A DNA stretch of 64,000 bases from Rhizophagus irregularis (taxonomy: Eukaryota; Glomeromycota; Glomeromycetes; Glomerales; Glomeraceae). The stretch lies in assembly GCF_026210795.1 (NCBI RefSeq), contig NC_089429.1, positions 2,542,001 to 2,606,000 of the forward strand, in the 5' to 3' direction. A program made the translations under genes and the position numbers. Under the pieces are notes generated by a model that saw only the letters and a list, made by a program, of their open reading frames with translations, was not told where the DNA came from and searched no databases. Shown in pieces: positions 43,890 through 53,376 of this stretch (position 1 is the stretch's first letter; each line of letters opens with the position of its first letter).

Positions 43890-44870
43890 ATATTTGTGGT
43901 GATATAATGTTAGAGTATATTAGAGTAGATTTATAAAATAAAGAAATATTATTTTTATACTTAATCCATCCGAATTTTAAATGTATTTTTGATAAAAAAA
44001 AAATGATTTATTCATCCAGTTAATTTAATAGGTAATGTGGAAAAATATAGTGGAAATTATTCAGGCTTTATTAAAAAGCTTAATAATTCCAAAGACATCA
44101 TCTAAGGAGTCAAATGAGGTAGTGTATGTTATGTAATTGACCTTGACGTTGATCGTGGATTCATATCGAATTTTGTGGATCTACGTCTAAAATGCCACGT
44201 GTTTTGTTTTGTCACAGGGTATTTGGAACTATTCAGATTCCACAATATTCGATGTGGATTTCCATGTGGATTCTAAGTGGAAAAAGTTATTTGAACTTAG
44301 AATCAATCGTAATTATTAATTGAAAGTTTATTTTCTTATTTATATGCTAATAGCAAAATAATAGATTGTCAAAATGACAGTCATTTTTATATAATTACTT
44401 TAATATTAGGTAAATAAATTAATTTAGAAATGATTTTAAAAATGACCATTGCAAAATTCCATTGCAGTATTTATTAAATAATTATTAACTGAATATTCAT
44501 AGTAGAAATTTCTAGTCTTGCACTATTCCATAGTGGTTCACATAAATATTGTGAATCATCTGTTTATAATTTTATAAATTTTCACGTGGCGTATGGCCAA
44601 ATTATTCAAATAATAAATGATAAAATGACCAAAGTAATTTGAAAACAAAGTGGCTACACTTCATCTCACATAAATCATATAACAAAATATAAATCAATAA
44701 CTGAAAATTAAATGACCGAAATGATCAAATAATGAATTAGAAATAATTGGGTAAATTCTAGATGGTCAAATGACCAAGTTGTTTTGAATACTATGTTATA
44801 GTAATCAATAAATTGTTATTTTAAAGACGAAAAAAATTCTTCTCAAATGATCGACATATTGTAAAATAAT
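43890..44870. other. intergenic between copies 4 and 5, part duplicated upstream of copy 6
   Basis: No gene. From about 44640 onward the sequence is shared with the region before copy 6, which there is split: 47450-47602 matches the first part and 53095-53267 the second. An imperfect inverted pair near 44168 (ATATCGAATTTTGTGGA) and 44236 (TTCCACAATATTCGATGTGG) may be another small hairpin element. Confidence 0.6.
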
Positions 44871-44976
44871 CGTGCGACAATATCGGAGTCATAATTCCGA
44901 AAATGTATTTAATTAGCCATTTTTTGAACACAAAAACCTAACGCCCTCCCCTTCTTCTTTTCATTTAACGTTAAAT
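44871..44976 (+). promoter_or_regulatory. conserved upstream block of F-box-like copy 5
   Basis: GTGCGACAATATCGGAGTCA, ATTCCGAAAATG, TTAATTAGCC, GAACACAAAAACC and AACGCCCTCCCC, then a T/C run to the ATG. It also shows the unoccupied version of the hAT-like insertion site found upstream of copy 6 (ATCGACAT at 44850-44857). Confidence 0.7.
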
Positions 44977-46698
44977 ATGGCATGCTCAAAAATATTTTTG
45001 GGAGACTTACCCGATTTATTGTACAAAATTATACAATACTTTCGAAGTGATTTTTCAACACTGCATTCGTGTATTTTAGTCAATAGATTATGGTGTCGTT
45101 TGACAATTCCGTTATTGTGGGAAAATCCATTTTCAATTATTTCAAATAAAAATAATTACTCTATTAAATATAATTTTATTGTAACTTATTTAGTCAAGTT
45201 AAATGACAATGATAAAATAAAATTATATGAATTCGGTATAAACAATTTGTCTACAAATATACTATTTAATCATCCCTGCTTTATTAAACATTTAGATACA
45301 CGTTTGATTAGTATTTGTATTGAAAGATGGGCTGCAGCTGTTAAAAAAATTGAAACCCTTCCATATACTTTTATCAGAAATCTACCGAATATTGAAAGTA
45401 GGGCTGCAGCTCTTAAAAAAAATAGAACCCTTCGAAATTCACAAAATTCAGATTTCATAAAATTTATTTATAAGTCATTAATTAAGATATTCATTGAAAA
45501 TGAAGCAATCATACATACTTTTGATGTTAGTATCTGTTATAAACCTATCGATGTTATTCCTAAATTGATTTTACAAAGTTCAAATTTCGTTCGTAATATT
45601 AAAAATCTTCATCTTAGATCTTCCTCATTGAAAATTAATAATATAAACCCTCTATTAAAATTTTTAAGTTCTAATTGCAGCTCAATTTCATCACTCTTTA
45701 TTCCAAGTTTTAAAGGTACTAGTAGTAGTACGGCTATTGAATATTTGTCACAATCATCACAATTAATTAAATCACAAAAAAATCTTTCCAAAATTTTATT
45801 TTTTTATGATTTTCCTTATTCAACGTTATTAAATTCTAATTGTTTAAATACTTTAAACACTATTATACTTTGCAACATCGATTTTAAAAATATGAATTTC
45901 TTAAATGAAGTATTTGAACAATTAAATGTTTTAGAATCTATTCATATTATTGATTGTCGCTCTCTAGATTTTAATTTTCTTCAACAAATAACTAATTTAA
46001 CTAAACCATTTAAATTAAAATCCTTATTTGTGAATAATACATTTGAGTCAATAGAATTATTATTACAAAAATCCGGCGACTATTTAGAAAATTTTGGATT
46101 TGAGTCATTTAATCTTTTTGATGATGAACCAGAATCACAACTATTTGAATTAATTACAAAATATTGTAAGAAAATTGAATTCTTTGAATTATGTGAATTT
46201 AATAGTCAGAATATTTATCCAACATTTAATTTAATCAAAAATATTCAACAAAATCTTAATTATCTTACTATTGATTTAGATTATGATTTTGGAAAATATT
46301 TTTATAATAATATTGCCAAAATTAGTTCAAATATACTTCAAAATTTAGGACAAATTCTTCCTCCTAAATTAGAATATTTGAATATGTCTCTTGTTATGAA
46401 TACAAATGATTTTGTAATATTTTTGAAAAAATCTCAAAATACTTTTATTAAGAAATTATTATTTAAAGACGATGGAATCCAAGATAAAACAGGAAAAGAT
46501 GATATGTTACATTATACAAAGGAATATATTATGAGAAAGGAGAGAGTGAAATATTTTGCTTTTCGATTTTATACTAATAAATGGGATGAATTGTATGATT
46601 TGGAGGATGAGGTCAAGCAATTTAGTTTACATAATATAGTAGTCCAAAATTATAATGATTTGAAAATTGGTAAATTTAAAAGAATATTAGAAGAATAG
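44977..46698 (+). CDS. F-box-like protein, family copy 5 (573 aa)
   Basis: Intronless; MACSKIFLGDLPDLLYKI, F-box-like segment ending RLWCRLTIPLLWENPF. It shares MACSKIFLG with copy 6, and the two are sister duplicates by coding and flanking sequence. It carries an in-frame tandem duplication of 72 bp (45319-45390 then 45391 on): IERWAAAVKKIETLPYTF is followed by a second IESRAAALKKNRTLR, absent from copy 6. Body landmarks LNVLESIHIIDCRSLDF, LQKSGDYLENFGFESF and PKLEYLNMSL; C-terminus KEYIMRKERVKYFAF then LEDEVKQFSLHNIVV. Intact. Confidence 0.88.
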   Translation: MACSKIFLGDLPDLLYKIIQYFRSDFSTLHSCILVNRLWCRLTIPLLWENPFSIISNKNNYSIKYNFIVTYLVKLNDNDKIKLYEFGINNLSTNILFNHPCFIKHLDTRLISICIERWAAAVKKIETLPYTFIRNLPNIESRAAALKKNRTLRNSQNSDFIKFIYKSLIKIFIENEAIIHTFDVSICYKPIDVIPKLILQSSNFVRNIKNLHLRSSSLKINNINPLLKFLSSNCSSISSLFIPSFKGTSSSTAIEYLSQSSQLIKSQKNLSKILFFYDFPYSTLLNSNCLNTLNTIILCNIDFKNMNFLNEVFEQLNVLESIHIIDCRSLDFNFLQQITNLTKPFKLKSLFVNNTFESIELLLQKSGDYLENFGFESFNLFDDEPESQLFELITKYCKKIEFFELCEFNSQNIYPTFNLIKNIQQNLNYLTIDLDYDFGKYFYNNIAKISSNILQNLGQILPPKLEYLNMSLVMNTNDFVIFLKKSQNTFIKKLLFKDDGIQDKTGKDDMLHYTKEYIMRKERVKYFAFRFYTNKWDELYDLEDEVKQFSLHNIVVQNYNDLKIGKFKRILEE

Positions 46699-47602
46699 AT
46701 TGGTAAATTAGTTAAAAACAGTAAATATGTGGTAAATTTACATAATAAAGTTGTTTTTATACTTATATATATATATGATAAGCTTAAATGTGTCTCTTGA
46801 TAAAAAATAAAAGATTGATTCGTCCAAAAATTATTAATTAAAATTTATTTTCTTTAATCCTTAATTATGCGGTATACTAATGACTTCTTGCAATTTTGCC
46901 GAAATCAATTCGCCGAAAATTTCAAATCATATTTTTCCCAAATATCTATATGATACTTACGAAAATTTTGTTACGTTACTAAAAACATTATTAATAATGT
47001 TTATTTCGTTTATAGTTTATTAATAAAAATCGGGTATTAGATTGAATTCTTAATGATAAAATGTCAACCCTAACATTTTCGGCAGAATATCTTATTCGGT
47101 GAAGTATATTTCGGTGAATTGGATGATTCGGATAAAAGGATTCGGCAAATAACTATTCAGCGAAATTTCTATTCGACAAAATGTCCCTTCGACGAAACAT
47201 CCTTTCGATGAAATGGCTTCGGCGAAAAGTCTTTCGGCGAAATGGACTTAAGCGAAACGTACCGTAACCCTTTCCCTATGAAAATTTTATCCGTTATTTC
47301 TGTAAAAACTCCATAAAAATGAGCCTTTCGCGGATCCATTCACGGAAAATGAAAATAATTCGATAAATTCCGTGATATAAGGCTATTAATTCCGGAAATG
47401 TGAGCCTTTTACGGAAAAAAGATGGAATATAAAAAACGGATCGACTTGGTTTTCATTTCACATAAATCATATGTCAATATATCAATCAATAACTAAAATT
47501 AAATGATTGAAATGAATTAGGATTAATGAACAAATGATCGGGAAAATCCTATGATCAGGTCGTTTTTGAACACTATACTATAGAATACTAGTAATCCATA
47601 AA
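46699..47602. other. intergenic with a TTCGGCGAAA minisatellite
   Basis: The 3' flank of copy 5 has ATAATAAAG-type signals. A degenerate minisatellite fills 47075-47262. From 47450 the sequence matches the region upstream of copy 5 and is the displaced 5' flank of copy 6, cut by the insertion that starts at about 47603. Confidence 0.6.
47075..47262. repeat. degenerate minisatellite, TTCGGCGAAA(A/T)
   Basis: TTCGG(C/T)(G/A)AA, CTTCGACGAAA, TTTCGATGAAATGG, CTTCGGCGAAAAG, TTTCGGCGAAATGG and similar occur about a dozen times at 14-20-bp spacing. The core is near self-complementary (TTCG.CGAA). Confidence 0.65.
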
Positions 47603-48711
47603 TTATTAGTCCGAAGTGTGACAAAGGATTATATATTTCTACATGCAATGTCCGGATGTCCGTCCGGCAAAGTGTCATTCTTGATATATAAAAATAAATA
47701 TAAATATGTGTCTATCAAAGAATCATTTGTTTTTATTTTTATTTTTACTTTAATATTACGACAAGAACAGAGTAGTGACAAAACAAAGATTGCTAACCTA
47801 AAAGGCGTAACCAGTCTTATCTAAATCTATAGTGGTGAATATTAAAACAAAAAATAAAACTATCTAAATTAAAAAAAAAGATGAAAAAAACTATAAGGAA
47901 ATAAATGATCATATTCTATAAAAAAGCACTTCTATGAGAAAAATGTGAAACATAAAAAAACCTAACCTCCCGCATGGAGGTAATTACTAGACATGTAAAT
48001 CAACCATCTACTAGCGTTAACGGTCGATTCGTGTCACATGATAACACATTCTATCAATAAACATGTGCCCGGCAGAGACCCGGATTTATTCCGATATCAA
48101 ATCGCAAATTTTTATCACGATAACGAAAAAAATTCCGATTTTATTCCGATAAAAAATTACCAATTATAGTAAGAAACATTTGATAATTCTAGCCGGCTTA
48201 CATCTTAATGCAGGCCAACTTTGACACGACAATAATTTTTAGTCAAAAACTGTATAGATATTACAAAATTGCAAAATCACATTTTTTAGTTAGACTTCTA
48301 TCACGATAGCATAGCGGACATGCTTATATCACCATGCCGATCATTTTGCTGATCATATATATTTTTCAAACTTCAATAAACAATATCTCGAAATTCAGTC
48401 ATCCAATTTTGATAAAGTTGTGCTCATTGGATTCGCCTCATCGAGACGAGTCAAATGGTGGTATTTTCATTAATTTTGGATCACTAGATGCCAAGATATT
48501 CACGGTTTTGTATTTCTATTATGAATTATCACATTATATAAAATCGGCCGATCTGGCTTGGCTACACCGATATACATTCGGCCGGGCTATAAAAATTGAT
48601 AAATTTAAGTTTTTTAACGATATAGAATAAAATAATAAACCTTTTTCATTACTAAAATTGATATTTATTAATTTTATATATAAATTTTTAGTATTTAATT
48701 AGGAAATTTAC

Positions 48712-49057
48712 TATTTTTAGACTTTAAAACTTTGTACAAAGCCACAGACTTTTAAGCCAACTCTGAAATTTTCATCATATATTTGTTAACCATTTAGAAA
48801 TATATGGTGAAAAAATGGCATCCTAATTCGCTTGAAACCAAAAGTTACCTATATACTATATTTAGTCAATTTTAATAAATTTGCAATTTTTAGACTTCAA
48901 AGTTTTGTACAAAGCCACAGACTTTTAAGCCAACTTTGAAATTTTCATTATATATTTGTTAACCATTTAGAAATATATGGTAAAAAAATGGCATCCTAAT
49001 TCGCTTGAAACCAAAACTTACTTATATGTTATATTTAGTCAATTTTAAGTAATATAT
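48712..49057. repeat. two direct repeats, 173-bp period, upstream of the transposase gene
   Basis: GTACAAAGCCACAGACTTTT begins at 48734 and 48907. The copies are about 95% alike through AAATGGCATCCTAATTCGCT and TTTAGTCAATTTTAA. They sit between the terminal repeat and the coding region and may be binding or promoter sites of the element. Confidence 0.8.
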
Positions 49058-49285
49058 GATTATTTGATTTTAAAACTTTATATATTTTCTAAAATTTATT
49101 TTTGTTTACTATTTTAAAAATATAAGATAAAATTATTATTTTAAAAGTTTTCTATGTGTTATATTTAATCAGTTTTTTTATAAATAGACAAAAAAATTGC
49201 TTTAGCAAAATTAGAAAATCCAATCCAATTTAAAATAAAAAAACAATATTTTTTTAAATACTTTCATAATTTTTAATTATAAAAA

Positions 49286-50566
49286 ATGGATAACACTTCT
49301 ACTTTTTCAAATATTTGCAATTTTGATTCCATTGAATGTAATGGAAGAATAAAGCCAATCACTTATAACACTAAAATACCAAAATCTACTGAATTAATTA
49401 TTTCAGTTGGAATGTATTTATGCCAAATACATTACAATCAATTTATTTTAAATGAAACTAGAAATATTAATTATAATAAGAGTTGTGAGCATCCAAAACA
49501 TGATGAATATAAAAATCAATCAAAAAATACAAAAAAAAAATCAAGCAAACTTAATCTTAAAAAGGTTCCAAAAAGATTAATTGAAGTTTTAGAATTAAAT
49601 GAATCTTCAGAAATTTGTAGTATGTGTAGAAATAAAACTGATAAAGATTCTGAATATTTACAAAATGAAAAATACAAAGCACCTATTCCAATTAAAAAAA
49701 ACAATTTAAATGATAATGATAATTTACAAGATGAATCAATAGAAACTATACAAGATGAACTAATAGAGGCTATACAAGATGAATCAATAGAAGTTATACA
49801 AAATGAATCAATAGAAGTTATACAAAATGAATCAATAGAAACTAAACAAATAAAAACTTGTCAACATCCAAAACATGATGAATACTTAAATCAATCAAAA
49901 AATACAAGCAAACAATTTAGTCTTCAAAAAGTTCCAACAAGATTAATTAAAGTATTAGAATTAGATGAACTTGCAATGATTTGCAGTATGTGTAAAAAAA
50001 AAACTGATAAAGATTCTCAATATTTACAAACTGAAGAATATAAAGCACCAATTTCTAGAAAAAATAATAATGACAATATATCAAAAATAGGAAATCATAC
50101 TTATTTATTTAGAAAAGATATCTTATATACTGGAGAAGAATTACAACAATTTGAATCAGATTATCAAGAAATTATGACACAATTAAAAATTTCAAGTGAA
50201 ATTAAATTAAGTAGTAAAATAATAAAAATGTCTAATATTCTTTATAATAATCAACATAGATTAAATCTTAAACCTATTTATGATCCAATAGCTTTTAAAA
50301 CTATGTTAGAAACAGCTGATAAAGATTTAATTGGATTTTTTGATGAATTATATGCTGGAACTAATCCTAATACTAAATCTGAAACAACAAATAATAACAA
50401 CAAAAAAAAATTAGTTTCTTTATGTTATTTTTTAGCTAGCATTAATAATAAATATATTAATGGAATTAAAGTTGATATTGGATCATACTTGGAAACTTCT
50501 GGAGCTTCTTCTTCTTCTATTGATACATTGGCAAATATAGGAGTTTCAGTAACAAGAAAACAGTAA
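49286..50566 (+). CDS. transposase-like protein, N-terminal part (426 aa)
   Basis: Begins MDNTSTFSNICNFDSIECNG with Cys11, Cys18, Cys46 and His49 forming a likely zinc finger. Two homologous modules follow (residues about 66-135 and 191-255), each with C(E/Q)HPKHDEY, KVP(K/T)RLI(E/K)VLEL and ICSMC. This is a second zinc-binding unit that has been duplicated in tandem. Between them is a short acidic repeat of D/NESIE(T/V)IQ, five copies. After residue 275 comes a helical region ending in SLCYFLASINNKYINGIKVD and VSVTRKQ. The protein then leaves this frame; reading continues in another (NRKKNFISNEHQQTVDNYC, then NIDDYHNI near 50653). Likely DNA-binding half of the transposase. Confidence 0.65.
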   Translation: MDNTSTFSNICNFDSIECNGRIKPITYNTKIPKSTELIISVGMYLCQIHYNQFILNETRNINYNKSCEHPKHDEYKNQSKNTKKKSSKLNLKKVPKRLIEVLELNESSEICSMCRNKTDKDSEYLQNEKYKAPIPIKKNNLNDNDNLQDESIETIQDELIEAIQDESIEVIQNESIEVIQNESIETKQIKTCQHPKHDEYLNQSKNTSKQFSLQKVPTRLIKVLELDELAMICSMCKKKTDKDSQYLQTEEYKAPISRKNNNDNISKIGNHTYLFRKDILYTGEELQQFESDYQEIMTQLKISSEIKLSSKIIKMSNILYNNQHRLNLKPIYDPIAFKTMLETADKDLIGFFDELYAGTNPNTKSETTNNNNKKKLVSLCYFLASINNKYINGIKVDIGSYLETSGASSSSIDTLANIGVSVTRKQ

Positions 50567-50659
50567 ATCGTAAAAAAAATTTTATTTCAAATGAACACCA
50601 ACAAACTGTAGATAATTATTGTTTACAAAATATAGAAAATATGTTTATTCTTAATATAG

Positions 50660-52450
50660 ATGATTACCATAATATTTCATAGGCGTAATCAACCAACATT
50701 GTTACAAACTCACAATATTTATCATTTTGTAACAATATTATTGAATACAAATACTAAAATTCCAAAAATACCATTTTATTCATTAAATAATTTTTCAATA
50801 CATAATCCTAAAGGAATTGATTCTGGATTAATTATTAATAACATTAAAAATAATTTTATGAATCAATTAGGTAAAAGTTATTATATGCAAAAAGAATTAT
50901 GGAAAAATTTTTTAATTGAAGATTCTTATGAAAATAGAGTTGAACTACTTAATATTCATAATTATGATGGTAGAATTCAAAATTACCATGAATTAAGATC
51001 AATGTCTAATAGCAAATTAGTAGACTTTATTTTGCATCCTTTACATAGTACTAAGGATTATATTGAATGTTTAGATTATGTATTTAAAGCATTTGAAAGA
51101 TTAGAAAATATTGAAGAAAATTATTTAAATAATTTTATCATTCCTGTAATTGCTGATTGGCCAGGACAAGTAAATATAAGAAGAGCTATAACACTTAGAA
51201 TTAAGAAAGGCATTAATTCTGGAGTTCCAGAGCAAGTGTTAAATTTAATTCCTATGATAGGTCCACTTCATGTCTCTTTAAACAGCAGAGAAATACTATT
51301 TCAAACATATCATTTCTTTTTTGAGATGCTATATCATAACTTATTTGGAGATAAAAAAATATTATCTCAAAAACCAAAACAAACAGTAATCAATCTTATT
51401 TTACATTTAACTTATCATGGATGGAAAAATATTCGTGATATTGTTACAAAAAGATTTGGAAATTTAAAAGATGCAGAATATCAAATGATGATAGATTTAT
51501 TAGATAATTCTATTCCACTTACTTTGGATATATATGCAATACTTTTTAGAAGTGGATTTTTTGAAGGATATTTAGAAAGTACTGTAAAAATTTGGATATT
51601 ATTTCAAAGATTGAGAAGACATAATTATAATAAAGCACCACTTATGTTTTTAAGTGATGTATTTTATTGGACTTCAAAAAATCATCCAATAATTAATATT
51701 TTAAAAAATAATTTACCAATTTTTAATGATTATTTTGTTGAAAATTTTCATAGCTCTTTAAGGCATCAAACAGCAGAATCAAATTCAGAGTTACAAATTA
51801 TACAAAAAGCAAAAATTATTGATGCTGAAAGAAATAATAATCCTTTTAAAAATTCTTTTATTAATTTGAGAAATCCAGCTAAGTCTCAAATTAAAGAATT
51901 AAAATCTTTAGAAAAAAAGGTTTCATTATTTTTATTCTCAATATTTGATAAGATTCATCAGAATATAGGAAATACAAAACAAATTAATAATGATAGATAT
52001 CCAAAATTTTATCTTCCAAGTTTTGATATTGAAGTGGATGTAAAGGTACTTCCTTTAGGCTGGAATACACAAAAAATACCAGCAGATGATAAATTTTGTG
52101 ATGCAAATAATTGTTTATTATCAAATAGTATAGATTTATCTAATGGAATTGTTTTACTTTGTGGACACAGTTTTCATAAAGAATGTTTAAGTACTTTATA
52201 TGATGATAAATGTAATTTTTGTTTTGATTATTTATCATCTGGAATTGAGAAAAATATTAAGAGTTTGGATCAAAGATTGTCGACATCATTAAAAGAAAAT
52301 GAAATCCCTTTATTTGAAAAGGAAAATAATAATGATGATGAAAATGATGAAGAAGAGAATATTGAAAACATATTAGAAAGAACAGAATGTGATGTAGAAA
52401 ATCAATATGATATAATGTATCAACAATGGTTAAATTATAATGATATATAA
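50660..52450 (+). CDS. transposase-like protein, catalytic and RING-like part (596 aa)
   Basis: Continues the protein after a frame change just past NIDDYHNI (50653-50676), so the first Met here is not a natural start. Candidate DDE/D residues: Asp of IDDYH (upstream), Asp of VIADWPGQ (residue about 167) and Glu of YFVENFHSSLRHQT (residue about 363), with IPMIGPLHVSLNSRE between. The C-terminus has a RING-like zinc site (residues about 482-533): FCDANNCLL, IVLLCGHSFHKECL, CNFCFDYL. It ends in an Asp/Glu-rich tail. A RING-type finger on a transposase could bind DNA or act in ubiquitination; no evidence decides. The gene as it stands has two breaks in the 50560-50680 stretch and is probably inactive. 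Confidence 0.65.
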   Translation: MITIIFHRRNQPTLLQTHNIYHFVTILLNTNTKIPKIPFYSLNNFSIHNPKGIDSGLIINNIKNNFMNQLGKSYYMQKELWKNFLIEDSYENRVELLNIHNYDGRIQNYHELRSMSNSKLVDFILHPLHSTKDYIECLDYVFKAFERLENIEENYLNNFIIPVIADWPGQVNIRRAITLRIKKGINSGVPEQVLNLIPMIGPLHVSLNSREILFQTYHFFFEMLYHNLFGDKKILSQKPKQTVINLILHLTYHGWKNIRDIVTKRFGNLKDAEYQMMIDLLDNSIPLTLDIYAILFRSGFFEGYLESTVKIWILFQRLRRHNYNKAPLMFLSDVFYWTSKNHPIINILKNNLPIFNDYFVENFHSSLRHQTAESNSELQIIQKAKIIDAERNNNPFKNSFINLRNPAKSQIKELKSLEKKVSLFLFSIFDKIHQNIGNTKQINNDRYPKFYLPSFDIEVDVKVLPLGWNTQKIPADDKFCDANNCLLSNSIDLSNGIVLLCGHSFHKECLSTLYDDKCNFCFDYLSSGIEKNIKSLDQRLSTSLKENEIPLFEKENNNDDENDEEENIENILERTECDVENQYDIMYQQWLNYNDI

Positions 52451-53146
52451 TTAGTATTAATATAATAATTTTTATTAAATTGCAAAAGTCACTTTATTGA
52501 AATTTTTTAATAATAAAAATTAATATTTTATTTTGATTAATGAAAATTAATGAATTATAATTGTATAATTACTCCAACTAATAAGATAAATTATATAATA
52601 AAATAATTAGAAGATTCCGAATGCAAATATCTCAAGATATATAACTCCAAATTTTGTAAAATAAAGATGATCGGATTCATCAAGTCCTAAGCTTTCTAAC
52701 AAGCTAAAAATCATAAAATTCTGATCACTGGATGCTGAGATAACTGAGATTAACTTTAAAAAAAATCTAATATTAAATGTGATATGATAAAATAGTGATC
52801 AACAAATGATCGGCAAATGATCGGCAAAATTGTGATAAAATAGGGATGTCCGCTATGCTTATCACGATATAGTCAATAAAATATGCAATAATGATTGGCT
52901 AGTTGTCACGTGCCGGAATAAAATTGTTAAAAATCATAAAAATTCCGTTTTATTCCATAATACAGCAAAAATTCTGATTTATTCATTTATTATAAAAATG
53001 GAATTTTCCCGGGTCTCTGAGTCATGTGGATAGTTTTGCTTCGCACGTGACATTGTGCAACAAAAAAACTTTAAATTGCACTTCGGACTTAATAACGGTT
53101 TCCGTTTCCTAGTTATTTTAAAGGCGAAAAAAATTCTTTTCAAATG

Positions 53147-53254
53147 ATCGACATTAGAGGTGCAAACTTAACTCATTCGTCCATACATAATTATATGGTT
53201 ACTTACCTAATTACGTCATAGTTACGCAAATAAGTTTGCACCTCTAATCGACAT
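53147..53254. mobile_element. hAT-like MITE, 92 bp, with 8-bp target duplication
   Basis: The element proper is 53155-53246, with perfect inverted ends TAGAGGTGCAAACTTA. The exact 8-bp duplication ATCGACAT lies at 53147-53154 and 53247-53254. The paralogous flank of copy 5 (44842-44870) has one ATCGACAT and no insert, so it is the empty site. TAGAGGTG ends and an 8-bp duplication are typical of hAT. Confidence 0.95.
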
Positions 53255-53267
53255 ACTATAAAATAAT

Positions 53268-53376
53268 TGTGCGACAATATCGGAGCACAACTCCGAAAAT
53301 GAATTTAATTAGCCTTTTTTTGAACACAAAACCTAGCGCCCTCTCCTCTCTCTCTCACTTTCACTTAACGTTAAAT
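53268..53376 (+). promoter_or_regulatory. conserved upstream block of F-box-like copy 6
   Basis: GTGCGACAATATCGGAGCAC, ACTCCGAAAATGAATTTAAT, GAACACAAAACC, CCCTCTCCTCTC, and ACGTTAAATATGG at the start. A 92-bp hAT-like element lies about 15 bp upstream of the block. Confidence 0.7.

Larger units (their letters stand above)
48073..53019 (+). mobile_element. DNA transposon with broken transposase gene, 4.9 kb
   Basis: Ends CAGAGACCCGG and CCGGGTCTCTG. Further in, CATAGCGGACAT then TGCCGATCATTT near 48312-48345 is inverted at 52800-52865. Together these give imperfect terminal repeats of about 220-280 bp. CATGTG occurs just outside both ends (48062-48067, 53023-53028), part of a likely 6-8-bp target duplication. 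The gene inside (49286-52450) encodes a zinc-finger and DDE-type transposase-like protein in two frames. The group is uncertain; KDZ-type elements (8-bp duplications, Cys-rich transposases) are my first guess. Confidence 0.7.
47603..53091. mobile_element. candidate outer insertion, about 5.5 kb, enclosing the transposase element
   Basis: Compared with the flank of copy 5, the flank of copy 6 is interrupted at this interval. The interval begins TTAGTCCGAAGTG and ends with the inverted CACTTCGGACTTAA, giving about 12 bp of inverted repeat. The transposase-bearing element (48073-53019) lies inside it. Either it is a host element that received the second one, or these are the true outer ends of a single element. 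Confidence 0.45.

Noticed and set aside
48334-48630. 98-codon frame before the transposase gene
   Set aside because: Lies in the terminal/subterminal repeat region of the transposon, which is mirrored in part near the other end and at 34250-34390; non-coding.
53269-53376. 36-residue N-terminal extension of F-box-like copy 6
   Set aside because: Translates the conserved promoter block from a GTG; paralogues start at the MACSK methionine.
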